A DNA stretch of 64,000 nucleotides from Apus apus (lineage: Eukaryota; Chordata; Aves; Apodiformes; Apodidae). Location of the stretch: contig NC_067296.1 of assembly GCF_020740795.1 (NCBI RefSeq), positions 4,069,001 through 4,133,000 of the forward strand, in the 5' to 3' direction. This document shows positions 17,431 to 32,229 of this stretch, piece by piece. Position 1 is the first letter of the stretch, and each line of letters starts with the position of its first letter. The translations under genes were made by a program, and so were the position numbers. The notes beneath the pieces were generated by a model. It made no database searches. It worked only from the letters and a program-made list of their open reading frames with translations, and was not told where the DNA came from.

Positions 17431-20400
17431 AAAGTCTTAGCCAGTTTCTTCATCTTAAGGCCAAATAGACTTTTGGTGACCAGTGAGGTTCTTGAAAAGA
17501 TTTTTCTTTCTCCTCCCCTCCCCCTTCTCTATATTTTCCTTTTAGCCTCAAAAAGCCAAGGCTCTGCCTCAGGCATTGTCCTTGATTTTGCTGAGGAATC
17601 CCACATGGGTGCTGGGAAGTTTCCCATGTTTTGGTGAAAGGAGCCAAGTGGAGGCTGCTCGGAATCAGTTTTTTATTCTGAAGGACAGCTAACATGGGTT
17701 TCAGCAGCTCTTGTAACTTTCTGTGCCTCTGTTTCTACAAATATAAATGTGGCAGAATATTACTGATCTCTTGTAAAGCCTCTACATCTTCAGAGGACTA
17801 GATGTCTCACATTATTATTGCCAGTAAATTAATTGGCTGGGATTTTCTTGCATCCAAGCAGTTTTTAAGCAGAGGTGCAGTCTTGGTGAATAAATAACAT
17901 GAAGTTGGAAGCAGCCTGGCTGTGAGTAATGCAGCTGCTCAGCTGTCCTCAGAGAAGGTGCAGTTCTCCTGCTTGCTCTCCTCTCCTCCCCAGCAGGACT
18001 TCAGAACACACTACAGCCTATGTTTTAGAGCCTTTCTTTAAAAGAAGCAACTGTTTTTTGGGATGAGTGCCTCTCTTCTCCCACAGCACAGTCAGCCTTG
18101 ATGCAGGGTGCATGCTCAGTCTCAAGCCCTGCGTGTGACCGGCTTGGCAGGGACAAGGGCAGAGAGGCAGTTTCCTGGCCGGATTGAGCAGGGTTTAGCA
18201 GCTTGGAAATGGCTCAGAGAGCCTGAAAACGGGCCCCTTGCTGCTGGCACAGCACTGAGTTTGTTAGGAAAGCTTGTGGACAAAGTGTCCCTCAGAACGC
18301 CTGCCCTCTGCCCTGCTCCATCCCCGTCTCTGTCAGCTGTTGGCTCCAGCTCTGCTGTGTGGGCTGCATGTTTTCACCTCTTTTTATCCACATACAAAAC
18401 CTGGGAGGCAACTAGTGCTGGCTTGGCTAGAGATTGTCTCCAGCAGTTACACACAAGGGATGCAGCAGGCAGCCCAGTCCAAGCTGGGCCAGGCACTGCT
18501 CGAGGCGTTCGCAGGAGCTGGGAGCCCCTGGGTAAGAGCAGCAGCTCTGGGCTGAAATCTGCTCAGCCCATCTCTGTTCCCCTGCTCTGACACCGAGCAG
18601 AAACAGCCCTCCTGGTCCTGCCAAAGAGAGGGTCAGGGCTGTCTCACTAGAGGGATGCCAAACACAGCACTCTGAGCTTCACCAGGCCCAGGCTGGTTGC
18701 AGAGATGCAGCCACGGAAACCGCAGCTGAAACGACCTGAAGTTTCTGGTGCAAACCTCACCCTTCTTGGTGCTGGCTGCAGTGCAGCCCAAGCCTCCTTT
18801 CCTGGCACAGGGGGCTTAGGGACATGGGGACACACATGGCCAGTCACCAGCTACCTCTGCTGATCTGCCAGCTCCTGAAATTACTCAGGGTTGGAAACAT
18901 TTGTGGCTTCTCCCCACAGGAGGTGAGCTGGTGTGGGGCAGTGGACACAAACAGGGTGATGGAAGCTCCTATTCATGGAAGTTTCCTGGGGGAGGCACAG
19001 ATGATGCAAGAAACCTATCCAGTGTTTTCAGAGGGAGCAAGGATGCTGTTGGTCTCCTCTCTGGATTCCTTCACAACTGGGAAACAAACCTGCTGCTGGA
19101 AATAACCCTCCCCCCCTGCTTCTAGCTGCTGTCCCAGAGCCAGACCCAGGGAGCAGCGGGGTCCCTTTACAAAAACCTCTGCTCCTGTGAAACAGGTTCT
19201 GGACCTCATTAAGAGAAGGGAAAGTCACAATCATCCCAGAGAGAGTAAATTGGTGTTACCTGCAGAGAGCGAGGTGCAGGGAGCTGGGATCCAGGGCACT
19301 GCCACGCTCCAGCTGCGGGAAGCAGCCTGTCCCGCTCTCCCTCCCGGTGTTTTTATTTTGGCGATTCGGGCTGAAGGTCAAAGGAAAAGTCCGAAGGAGT
19401 GGCTTGTGGCAGGAAGTAAATTATTACCCTGCCCCTGCTCTCTGAGGGGACAGAGGCACTGGGAGAAGGTTGGGAGAGAAAAAACCCTCCTTGGGGGGGA
19501 TTAGAGGGCAGCTCAGCAGCAGGGAAGTGCAAAGGATCAGAACAGAGCGCTCTGTGTGCCAGAGGCTGTGCTGGGTCTCATGCCAGGTCCTAGCAGAGGT
19601 AACGAGGCACTGGTCACCTCCCAAACACCAGCAAGACCTCCTGGATGTGGACACGACCCATTGCAAGGAAGGAGCTGCCAAGGTGGAGCCTCACCCCTTA
19701 GCAGCACTGTGTCTGGGGCAGGATATCCCAGGGCTTTTCCATGTTTGAGCTTTGGATGTGCCGCAGTCCTACAACCCCACTTCTGCCTCCTGCCTGACCC
19801 TCCTCTGGCTCCACGCTCCCCATCCTGGGCCACACATATGCAGGGACGAGTATCTGAGCAGCCATTCAGGACCAACCCCCATAGGCACATCTGAGCTGAG
19901 GCCAGAGAAGCCCTCTTGGAGCCAAAATCTACTGCCTTCCATTCATGCCCTTCCCTGTTTGCTCCCTGTTTCTCTCCATCCCTGTCTGCAGGTGTCCAGC
20001 ACTACAGTCACCACTTCCCTACCCAAGTAACAGTGTGATGGTTGAGCATACTGGTAGAGACTCCTGCTCCTCACCCAAAATACAAACTTGATATGCAGGA
20101 GTCATTTTCTGATTGTCGGGGAGAGTTTTCTTCACCCTCAAAAGCCCTTTACACCTGCCTCTCTCATGGGACTGGACCAGGATGTTGTTGGTCAACAGGT
20201 CCCACAGGAAACATGAACAGCAGCACAGTTCCTCAAGTGTTTGTCAAACACTGATCTCTCACCATCCACATGTGTTCATCTCAGCTGGGCCTGTGAATCC
20301 CAAAGCAGAGAGGAGGGGAAAAAAAAAAAAAAAAAAGGATGGTGGGATGAGCAGGCCATTACAAAAGCAAAAGGATCAGCTGAAGTGAGATTTGAATATA

Positions 20401-22099
20401 AAACCGGGTGATGGAGAACATGGGTACCACCATCAAAATAAGCATCTAAGGTTCATGAGGCCAAGAAGTGCCACCACAGCTGAGGTCTCTGGCCCCATGT
20501 GTGTGGGGAAGAGTCAGCACCACAGCTGCCCTCAGTGAGCTCTGGCACCAGTGGCAGCACATGGACAGGAGCAGGCTCAGCCCTCGCCTTGTCTGGCTCC
20601 CATCAAGGGTCCTGTTGGGTGACATGGCTCTGGGGGGGTGTGAGGATAACAGAGATTTGATATTGCCCTCATGTCTCAGGAAATGAACCCAAATAGAGGT
20701 CCCTATTGTACTTGAGGAACCAAAAAGACACACAGAGAGAAATAAATCCATTCCCTGCTAGTGCAGAGAGAGCCTTTGTTTGTCTGGTTTTCAGAATGAG
20801 AAGGTTGAGAGGATTGCTGCAGCACATGACCAGAAGCTACAGACAAAAGCCATTTGGAACAGAGACCAGCCTTTACCATCATGCTGGCTTTTCAGAATAT
20901 TTCTGCTTTGTCCAAGTTAAACCTGCTGCTGTTTGGGGGTTTATGTCACTCGCTCTGCTGCACCCCCTGCTTTAAAGGCTGCACCTCTCCCAGGGCAGCG
21001 GGTTCCCGTGCCCGTTCCCCAGCAGCAGCACAGCACCGGCATGTCTGCGGCGGCAGGCTGGGGGGGGCCGCCTGCATTTCAAGCCCAAGTCATGGACAAG
21101 TTGAGAGGACAAAGCCTCGGCTGATGGCTCCGTCTTGCTGAGCTCGTTTCGCCAGCTCATGGCACGTCAGCCCCCAGCGCGCGTTGTCACCGGCAGGAGC
21201 ACGGAGAGAAGAGAGCGCCTGAGCAGAGCTGACAGCCTGACACAGCCCGCTGGGGCTCTCTGGGCAATCCCTGCAGCCCGTAGGGTGCTGAGGTGCCCTG
21301 TCATCCCTGGGACCTCCCGCAACCTGCCAGGAGAGGCAAGAGATGCCTCGCGGGGTCCCTCCAGCCGGGCGGTATCTCTGCCCCGCGGGAAGCGGGGCCC
21401 GGGGGGCTGTGCCTCGGCAAGGCAAGGGGATTGGAGGTGTCCTCGCAGGGGTTGAGGGCACGCTCTGCTCGTGCTCCCCTGTTTTGCACCCTGAGGGATG
21501 GCAGCAAGGAGCACTCGGCAGCCTGGCTTTCCCCTCACTGTCACAAAACAGGCACAAATAATCTCACAGCCCCAGTCGCACCCAAAGCAGGAGCCGTTTC
21601 TGTTAACAAGGAGCGGGGGCAGAGTCCTGAATTCGGTTTAAAACCGAAGTCAGAGCTCCATGAAACGTTTTCCATCATCATGTGCCCTGAAGGAGAGAAC
21701 CTTCGGCCCCTGAAAACCACAAAGACACGCGACAGGTTAGTCTGTGAGCTTCCCGCAGCCAGGCACAGGCAGCTGCCAGCAAGGAGAGGCGGGCGGGCTG
21801 CGCTGGCACTGCGACATGGCAGCTGTCCTGGCTGCTCCCTGCAATCCCGACAGGCAGCACGGAGAGGAAAGCACCTAAAACCACGGCGGACAAAGCAGAT
21901 GCAAACCATAGATGTGCAGAGGAGTGTGTTAGTATTCCAGGGTTCCTCAGCTCTCCGCTTACTCCCAGGATCCGAGGGGGTTATCTCAGCCCTACACATG
22001 GTATGGAGAAGATGGGCTGGATCTCCTCCCGTGCTGGTCCTTTCTCAGCACCCTAGGAAGAGAAGAGAGCTCAGGGCAGAAGAAAAAGCAGCAGGCACC
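17431..22099. other. Intergenic sequence between SGK2 and SLC32A1
   Basis: No supportable exon, RNA gene or full transposon was seen. It contains an 18-bp A run at 20319-20336. GC content and CpG density rise from about 21.2 kb toward the island at 22.1 kb. Confidence 0.4.
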
Positions 22100-22950
22100 C
22101 CTGAAGGGGGAGCTCCTCACCCAGCACCACTGGCCGAGCTGCCTCCCCGCATCCCGGTGGTCCCCGGGACAGGCCGCGCCGTCGGTCGAGGGGCTTGAGC
22201 CGCCGCCGAGGGACCGCGGGACCCCCTGCAGCCGGGCCGGGAGGCGGGCAGGGGGGAACTTCGGTTGCCGGTGCGGGCAATCACGAATCACCTGCAGCGG
22301 GATGGGGACGGGGATGGGGATGAGCGTGAGGATGGGGATGAGGCTCCTCTGGTTACCCTCAAAAAAGGGGGGCAGCAGGAAGAGAAACTCGACTCATGCA
22401 GGGCCCCCCCCACAATGATGCCCCCCCCTCCCGCCCCTGGCACGACACCTTCCTGTCCCCACACGGAATAAACCCCACAGCTCCCCTGTGCTTTCCTCTT
22501 GGAAGCTGTCCGAGAAACCCCCCGAAATGCTGTTTTCTCCGGGAAGGAGCATCACCCCCCTCCTGCCTGCAGCCCCTTCCCCCGGCTTGTGCCAACCCCC
22601 CAACCCCCGCCCCCCCCGGTACCGCATTGCAGAGCTGCCCGCTGCTGTCGGGGGGCAGCTCCGCCAGCTCGGGCCGGGGGAGCGGGTAGAGGAGGACCCC
22701 CAGCCCCTTTCGGGGCTCGACACGATTTGGGAACAATTAGAGGAGCCCCAGGAGGACATCTGCTGTGCCTGCTCTGCGGGAGGGCTGCCGCTGGATTCCC
22801 CCCAACCCTCGTCCCCGCTGTGCAGCGGGCAGACAACGAATTAGCTGCTGCGGCTTTTAAATCAGTGGAAATCGAGGAGATTTCGGGTACGGGTGCGGAG
22901 CGTGGGGCTGGTTCCCTCAACAGGGGCCGTCGCCCCCACCCGCGAGGACC
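22100..22950. promoter_or_regulatory. Orphan CpG island between SLC32A1 and SGK2
   Basis: This stretch is strongly GC-rich with dense CpGs (for example 22160-22260 and 22600-22700). It lies about 0.5 kb beyond the SLC32A1 polyadenylation site and is not attached to any recognised first exon. It could be a distal SGK2 promoter, the promoter of an unannotated non-coding RNA, or an intergenic CpG island. None of these can be told apart from sequence alone. Confidence 0.5.
22298..22320 (+). other. G-quadruplex motif
   Basis: Four runs of three or four G are separated by two-base loops (GGGATGGGGACGGGGATGGG plus one G). This fits the canonical intramolecular G-quadruplex pattern with very short loops. 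It lies inside the orphan CpG island. Confidence 0.7.
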
Positions 22951-23409
22951 AGCCCCACTTTCCCCACCCGTGGACAGGGCGGAGTGAGTTTGGTTCAAGC
23001 CAGGGCTCATCTCCAGCCCATTATTTCGTTTATTTCCCCCCCTCTCCACTGCATTTGTTTGTTTGTAACGTTTTGGGGTTGTTTAGTTTTGTTTTTTTTT
23101 CCCTTCTTCACAACAGTAAAACAAAATAAAATCGGGGTTCATCTGCAAACTCCATCCATCCCCGGGGGCTGAGCAGTACGGGGCAAAGCAAAACGGGGGG
23201 GTGGGAGGGAAAAGCAGACCCCCTACGCACATTTAGGATGCCTCGTTCCCAAAATACAAGCTTCCTGCCTCTTGCAAACAGCTTAATCCCGCCATCGGTG
23301 ACAGCCCAGCCGTACCTCCCCCCGATGCATGCAGGCACGGGGAGGATGAACCCCCCCTCTCTGCCCCTGCCCAGCTTCTCCAAGCCCCCCCCACGAACCA
23401 AGCCAGTCT
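22951..23409. other. Short spacer downstream of SLC32A1
   Basis: This spacer is T-rich then G/C-rich and lies between the orphan CpG island and the predicted SLC32A1 3' end. No gene was seen. Confidence 0.4.
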
Positions 23410-24434
23410 CATTAGCTATGTTTTCTCTTTATTGTTTGATATATTTATGTACCACATTATATGTTAAGGATAGACTTTTTTTTTTTTGTTATTTTTTTTT
23501 TTCCTGATATACATTTTTCATCTTATTTACCACAATGACACCACACGTACATCGGAAACAGCTCCACGGATCTGGTAGATTGCACAGAATGAATTGTGTC
23601 GTAGTTTTGTTCCTGTGTCCTGAACGACGTCAAATCCAACGATATATTCATTTATTACATTTTATATATTGATTTATTTTTTAAACTTTTCATCCTTTAG
23701 AAATAACGACTGTGAAAACGAAATGAAACAGAAGTCACCGAGAAGTGGACTCCAGGTCTGCTATTTCAACCAGAGGCAAGACATTGTAATGGATGGGAAG
23801 TGCCATTCCTCGGTGTGGATCGGGATGGAAGAATTAAGCAGTCCTGACATCTATGTGACTATGGTGTAAACATTGCAGGTAACTGGCATCGCTGGTCATC
23901 AGCTGCTGCTTGGACTTGTTGGGCTGGTTGTACAATCTAGGTCTCGCCTACAACCATCTCACACAGTGTGAAACCAAGGTCCCTGCTCCCAGCACCCGTG
24001 GCTGGTTTGCTTTCATCTGTGATAGCAGCAGCCCAGTCCCATCGGATCGGCACCTTGTGTTTCAGCTCCTGAAACACTGAATTGCATATCTGTGAGGAGT
24101 GTTGAAAACTGCGACTGTTTCCCAACAGGTCATTCACGGGGGGGCCAAGCTTCAGGCAACGAGTGAGGAGATAAGGATGGGGCACCAGATAATTTCCTTC
24201 CAAAAATCCTAAATAACCAAAAAATATATATTTAAATCTTAGCTTATTTAAAAAGACAGCAGGGTGAACACTTTCATCTCTTCTCATTTCCTTTAATTTG
24301 CAGATTCTATGATATAGAATTTGTTGGATGCACGTAACGAAAATAATGACTCTTTCCATTAAAGGGATGCAGAATTTTTTGGCTATGCGGATGTTCGATG
24401 TGATTCTCTAACTGCAACCAGCTCTGGCCTCTCC
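23410..24434 (-). other. SLC32A1: SLC32A1 3' UTR with polyadenylation signal
   Basis: This is untranslated sequence after the TAA/TAG-side end of SLC32A1. A minus-strand AATAAA is at 23434-23429, followed about 45 bases later by a G/T-rich element (around 23400-23380), so cleavage near 23410 is likely. Earlier AATAAA strings at 23678-23673 and 23656-23651 could give shorter transcripts. The stretch is AT-rich, unlike the GC-rich sequence beyond it, which supports it being a genuine UTR. Confidence 0.6.
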
Positions 24435-26884
<2,450 letters not shown>

Positions 26885-27560
26885 GGCGGCTGGTGGGAGA
26901 GCTCCGCTGCTCGGGGACCCTCGGGAGCGGAGAGACCCGACGGGGCGGGGGAGCGGCGGGACGGCGGGCGGGACCTCAGCGCCCGGCGAGGGTGGGGGGC
27001 TGCGGGGGGCTGCTCCGAGCCGCTACCTCCTCGTCCCGGCGCAGGGCGAGCGGCTCCCGGCCGGGGTGCCCAGGGGCATGACACCGCTGCGGGGAGCTGC
27101 GGGCCCGCACGCCCCGCCGCCCGCTCCGCGCTGCTCCGCGCTGCTCCGCCGGACCCCGCGGAGGGATGGGGGGCGAGTGGGGCGGGGATGGGGGGGCTGT
27201 CAGCAGCCGGCGGCTGTCACCAGACGGGCAGAGCAAGCCCCTGGCAGATCGCGCCGCGTCTCCATCGCAGTGCGCCCACCTCACCGAGAGAAGAGGGAGA
27301 GGGGAGAGAATTGCTGCATTTCTGGGGGAGGTACCAGCCTCCCCAGCCAAGCCCAGCCCCCCAATCCCCCCCACCCCCCCGCCCCACCTACGCCCGCCGG
27401 GCCCCGCCAGCAGCGCCGCAGCGCGGACCTCTCGCAACCCCCCACCGCTCCCGGCTGTGCAGCCCCTGCTCTGCCCACCCTGCCCCACACCTTGCCCCAC
27501 ACCTGTGCCGGAGGGCTCCCGGCCGCCAGCCTCCTCCCCACGACGAATAAATGAGCCCTA

Positions 27561-28619
27561 TTGAAGGGGCGGACAAACAGCTCTCCGTCGATGCTTAACG
27601 GAATTTTCCTTCCCGAGCCCTCTCCTTGTTCTTTTTTCTTCCCCCCAAAACGTGCGGTCCCTTCGGAGGCTGGGGACAGCAGCGGGGACAGCTGGGGCAC
27701 CGGATCCTGCCAGACCGGCGGAGCTGCGGGATGTGGAAACCCGCGCCCAGGGAACAAGGGCTCGGCTCTCTGCAACGACTCGTATGATCTATGAGCTCCG
27801 AAACCGGAGTGAAACGGGTTCCCGCTCCCGGTCAGGGCTTACAGCCTCTTCTCCCTCCCCCCGAGACATCCCGGCATCGTTCTTCAGCTGCGGGACACCG
27901 GCATCCGCGGGGATGCTCGGCTGCGGGTTCCTCCTCTTGGTCCCCAAGATCTCGTGTAGAGTCTCCTTTCTTTTTTATTTCCTAAAAAAACCACCCGATA
28001 TTTTCGCTTGGCTTGCAAACGCTCATACATGTGCGTAATTGAAAAGCCTTACGGGTTGTTTGGGGTTTTTTTTTTAATTTAAAATTTGTCCCAGGTGAGC
28101 AGCCAACACGGCAAATAACGACAGTGAGAAATCCCTGCCCTGAGCTGTGGCAAAGCCAAGCACAGGGAAGCCAAGGGGAGCGGTGGCATTTTGGGGCGGG
28201 AGGACCTTTGAATCGTTGCTTTATAAAAAAAGAAGCAGACCTTTCCTGAAAGGGGGTCGGGGGGATCCGTGTTTCGTTTGCTGCTTCGGAAGGTAAAAAA
28301 AGAACATGGTTTTGCTACAGACGGATGGAAAAGCCGGGGCTAGGTTATTTCCTGATCTTCGTTGAGGGAGAGGGGAAAGAATGCTCGGGCTGGGGTTGCA
28401 GGTGGGATGTGGCAGAGAGCAGAGGTGGGGAATGAACCCCCCAGACTCCTAGGAAAAAAAAAACCTTTAAACAACTCCCCCGCATTTTATTTTATTTTAT
28501 TTTTTAAATTTTTTTTGTTTCCTTTTTGCCAGAATCCAAAAAGAAATTTGGGAGCAAAGCAGCTGAAATGCTTTTTAAAAAATTAAATATCTCCACTGAG
28601 GGCTTTTTCCTTAAGGAGT
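27561..28619. other. Upstream flank of SLC32A1
   Basis: Non-coding sequence of mixed composition, with T-rich and A-rich runs around 28.05-28.10 and 28.45-28.60 kb. No exon was seen. Confidence 0.4.
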
Positions 28620-30770
28620 CTCTCGGCCGTTTCTCCAGAAGAGGCGGGGGCTGCTGAGACAGACGGGCCCCCCCCCAAAAAAAATGGGCTTTATTTTCTC
28701 TCAGCCGCTGCTGAGAAGAGGAAGGCGGCTGAGCGAGGCGCATCCTCGGCTTTGCGGGAATTAGTACATGTCAGTGAACAAATAGGTCGAGAAAGCCGCT
28801 CTCGCCCCGGGTTTAGCAGGGTCCTGATGGCAGCCGGGGCCTTGGGGGGGTCCTGGCGGGCTGGAATAAGCGGGGAAAATTAAAATCACCCGGAGAAGGA
28901 CGCGGAGGGCTCGGGAAGTCACCGCCGCAGCCGCCGTTTCGCTGCTTTCCGATCCTGGACAACGATTGCTAACGCTGAACACCTCGGGGGGTTAACGCAA
29001 CGATTTCTCTTTTTTTTTTCCTCCTTTTATTATCATTTTATTATTATTTTTATAATTGGGTCTAAGAGAAGTTCATTTGTGAAAGAAGACGCGAAGGAGA
29101 CCTGGTTTTGGAGGCTGCAGGGGGCATCAGGGAGGAAGGAACGAAAATTCACCCAAGTCGCTGTCTGGTGCGTGAATATTTCCTTAAAACGCCCTGGTGC
29201 ATCCCCTCCCCTGCCTCGGCACCCCCAAATATTTTCGTTGCCCCCTCTGGGAGCCGGCGGGGACAGTCGCAGCCCTCGGACTGTCCCGGTGCAGCTCCCG
29301 GCCCCCTCCTCAGCACCCCCCTCCCCGCAGCACCCCTGGATGTTGAGGAAGGGAAGGGGGGGCGGGGGCTGTCACCGCATCATGCCAAGAGGGGAGGAGA
29401 AGGGCTTGAGGTTGCTCGCTGAGCATCCAGAGCTTGTGGAGCTGGGGAGACACCTCTTAGGAAAAAAACAACAACAATAAAACCAATAAACAAACCCAAA
29501 CCAAATGAAAAAAAGCCCCACCAAACCAACAACAGCAACAACAACAACAAAAAAACAAACTACACGGAGATGGAAAACAAGCCCAGTTTCGCAGGGCCCG
29601 TGCAAGGAGGGGTGCCCCGAGGCGGGGGGGCCCTGCGTGGGCTGTGGGACCCCCCCATCCCCGCCTGCAGATTCGAGCTGTTTCTCCAGGCGGGGATGCC
29701 CCGGGAGCGGAGGATCTTTTTTCCCTCTGCTGGACTGGGAAGTGGCCCCCTCCTCGGCCCAGGGACCCCTCATCCTGACACCCCCGCCCAAACGCCGGCT
29801 GGTGCCGAGCCTTGGGGGACACCGAGGCGAAAAGCGGGGGGGATGCCGGAGATGCGGGGGGGATGCCGAGGAGTTCAGAGTCTATAGGGGGAGCGAAGGA
29901 TACAGGAGCTGAGGGGGTGGGGGGTTGCCTCTCTGTCCACTCGGTAACCCCAAGCCCGGTTTTAACCCGGGGAAGCTGAGCCCGCCCCCGTCGTGTCCCC
30001 CCGCGCACCCTGCTTGGCTGGAAACACCCCCCAAGGATCCCCCTGCCCCCGGCACGGGGGGGTGGCTGCTGCTCCGCTTCCCCAGAAAGGACAAATATAC
30101 CTTCTGCAGCAACGGCTGGAAAAAATAAGAAAGACCCCCTGAACTTCTACCGGCGGCTAAAACCGAGGGTAAAACACAAAGGAGAGAAGGGAGGAGAACG
30201 GAGGAAAGAGGCAGAGGAAGAGAGGAAAGCGAAGCCCAGAGATGGGGAATAGGGTCAGGGCATTTACCTCTGCTTCTCTCCCCACGGCCGCCCGCAGCTC
30301 GGAGCGAGCAGGGGGGAGGCTGGAGGGGCGGGTGGACGGACAGACCGACGGATGGATGGAGACAGCCGCGTCACTCCTGGGCTTCCCCTAACTCCTAATT
30401 AACCCAAGCAGGATAACGGTGTCAAACCTTATCCGAAGGTTAGGGGCTCTCAGGGGGACGTTTGAGCTGCAAATCATTTCAGATGAAGCTAAAAGGCAAG
30501 AGCGAGCCTGCGAACGAGCCATAGCCCTCCCCTCTGCCCAGGGCTGGTGCTGGGGAGGGGGTGTCTGGCACTGGCTGCTTTCTCTGCAGCCGCTCCCCGG
30601 GGCGGGCTGAGGGTCTCGTCTCCCCCTGAGCCGCCCTGGGGGTGTGCAGCCCTGCTCCTGTGGGGAGCAGCTCTCCCACATCCCTCCCCATCATCCCCAG
30701 GCACCGGGAGATCGAGCCAGAGGAACGACTCTGCCTTATCTCCACAGAGCAGGCTCGGGGGGCGTTGTGG
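28620..30770. promoter_or_regulatory. Second CpG-rich region upstream of SLC32A1
   Basis: Repeated CpG-rich blocks (28.62-28.95, 29.2-29.35, 29.6-30.1 and 30.27-30.77 kb) lie 1.7-3.9 kb upstream of the SLC32A1 start. They are broken by a CAA/AAC-rich stretch at 29460-29565 and a GGAC/GGAT tetranucleotide run at about 30331-30360. No coding exon is convincing. It may be an upstream promoter or non-coding exon of SLC32A1, or a CpG-rich enhancer. Confidence 0.4.
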
Positions 30771-32229
30771 CTGGGTCTTCTGATTAATAAGCTGAGGGAA
30801 AAGAGCTATTCATGCTTAAAAATCATTTAAGGAAAGCTGGAATGGCCAATCCCGGGTGGGTGCCTTTCTGCAGCTCTCACTCACAGCCCCTCTCCAGGCT
30901 GCCCGGGGGATGAGGGATGGCATTTCCATGAAGGTGCAAGGATTTGGGAGCAGGGTGAGCATCGATCCTAGTTCACTGCTCAGTCAGACTCCCAAACCCA
31001 CAAGGATTTGAATCTCATAGGTTTCGGTGGGCTGTGAACTGCCTCAAACACACCATCTTGCAACTCTTATCCGTATGAAAAAGGGGATCTGCAATTCCTG
31101 CGTGCTCATCTTCATCCTCTGCAAAACCCATGAAAAGCCAGGGTGTCTGGTGGGTGTCCAAATGCAGGGGTGTAACCCCGATTCCTGCTCAGCCTCCTTG
31201 CTAATGCCACAGTATTTCCCCACCCCCCTAAAACTCACTGCTGGGCATGGCGAGCAGAGCTGCCAACTGCAGAGGCAGGAAGGCTGGAGGGGGTCACCTC
31301 ATGCCTGACCAGACCAGAAGCTTCCCCAGCCACATCTACCCCTGGACCAGCCTCCCCAGAGCAGACCTAACGCAGCTCAGCCCAGACACTGCCTCTTGAA
31401 GAAGCAGCCACCCCTCCGAGATGTACATGTGTACCTAGAGATGTGACCACAGAAGTGGCCCCCACCTTCTCCCAGCCATTGCTAAAAACACCTCCTGGGT
31501 TGATTGCCCCTTACCATCCCCTCAGCACCAGAGATGCACCAGCTCATCCTCTGCTCTCCACCACGAGTGGCTGTGCCGCAGTGAGCTCCATCCCAGCTCT
31601 GCCTCCCTGTCCTCCCTCAGGCTCTATGCAGGGGAACTCTGACAGGATAATAAAGAGTTGCACAATATACTATAAAAAGGCAATTAGATAAACTGCTGGA
31701 CTGGGACCAGTTCCCGTGACCTAGTTAATAGCTCTGGGAATTTCAGCAGGGTAGGGAAGGAAACGGCATCGGTGTCGGTACGTGGTGCAGGGCGAAGGGG
31801 TTTTGGAGGGGAGGAAGGGCTGTGATCTGGAGCACACACCCTGGGAACACCCTGAGGAAGGAGCCCCAGCACAGCATCACAAACACCCCTGCCTCGGCTG
31901 ACACCTGCTCCTTGCCCATGCTGAGAGCTTTCCCCCAGCATCCAGGGCACACAGTGACACGCTGCACACTGAGACACTTCTTGCACAAGCTGCTCTTTGC
32001 TCTTGCTCTGGATCTCGAGGCTGAATTCATGCACAGTGTGCTGCTCAAGACAAAGGCAGCTGTAGTCAGAGGGACAGATATTTCGGGGTAAGAGAACCAC
32101 GGCAGAGTAAAATCCAAAAGCAAAGCCTCCAGGAGAAAGCCAACGATGGATGTCCCTTCTGTATTTTGTCTTTTTCCTGAGCACAAAATGGCTGCCTAAA
32201 TTATAGAGACATAAAGAGAGCATGTAAAA
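30771..32229. other. Intergenic sequence, nothing assigned
   Basis: Sequence of ordinary composition. Open frames on both strands are short and have no family signature, and no repeat family was recognised. Confidence 0.4.

Noticed and set aside
21167-21544. Minus-strand open frame starting MTVRGK, considered as an SGK1-like N-terminal exon of SGK2
   Set aside because: Only the first three residues resemble the SGK1 start; the rest is arginine/proline-rich noise from the GC-rich region.
21293-22198. 301-codon plus-strand open frame
   Set aside because: It lies in a CpG-rich region with stop-poor composition. No splice logic, no family resemblance, and a competing open frame on the opposite strand.
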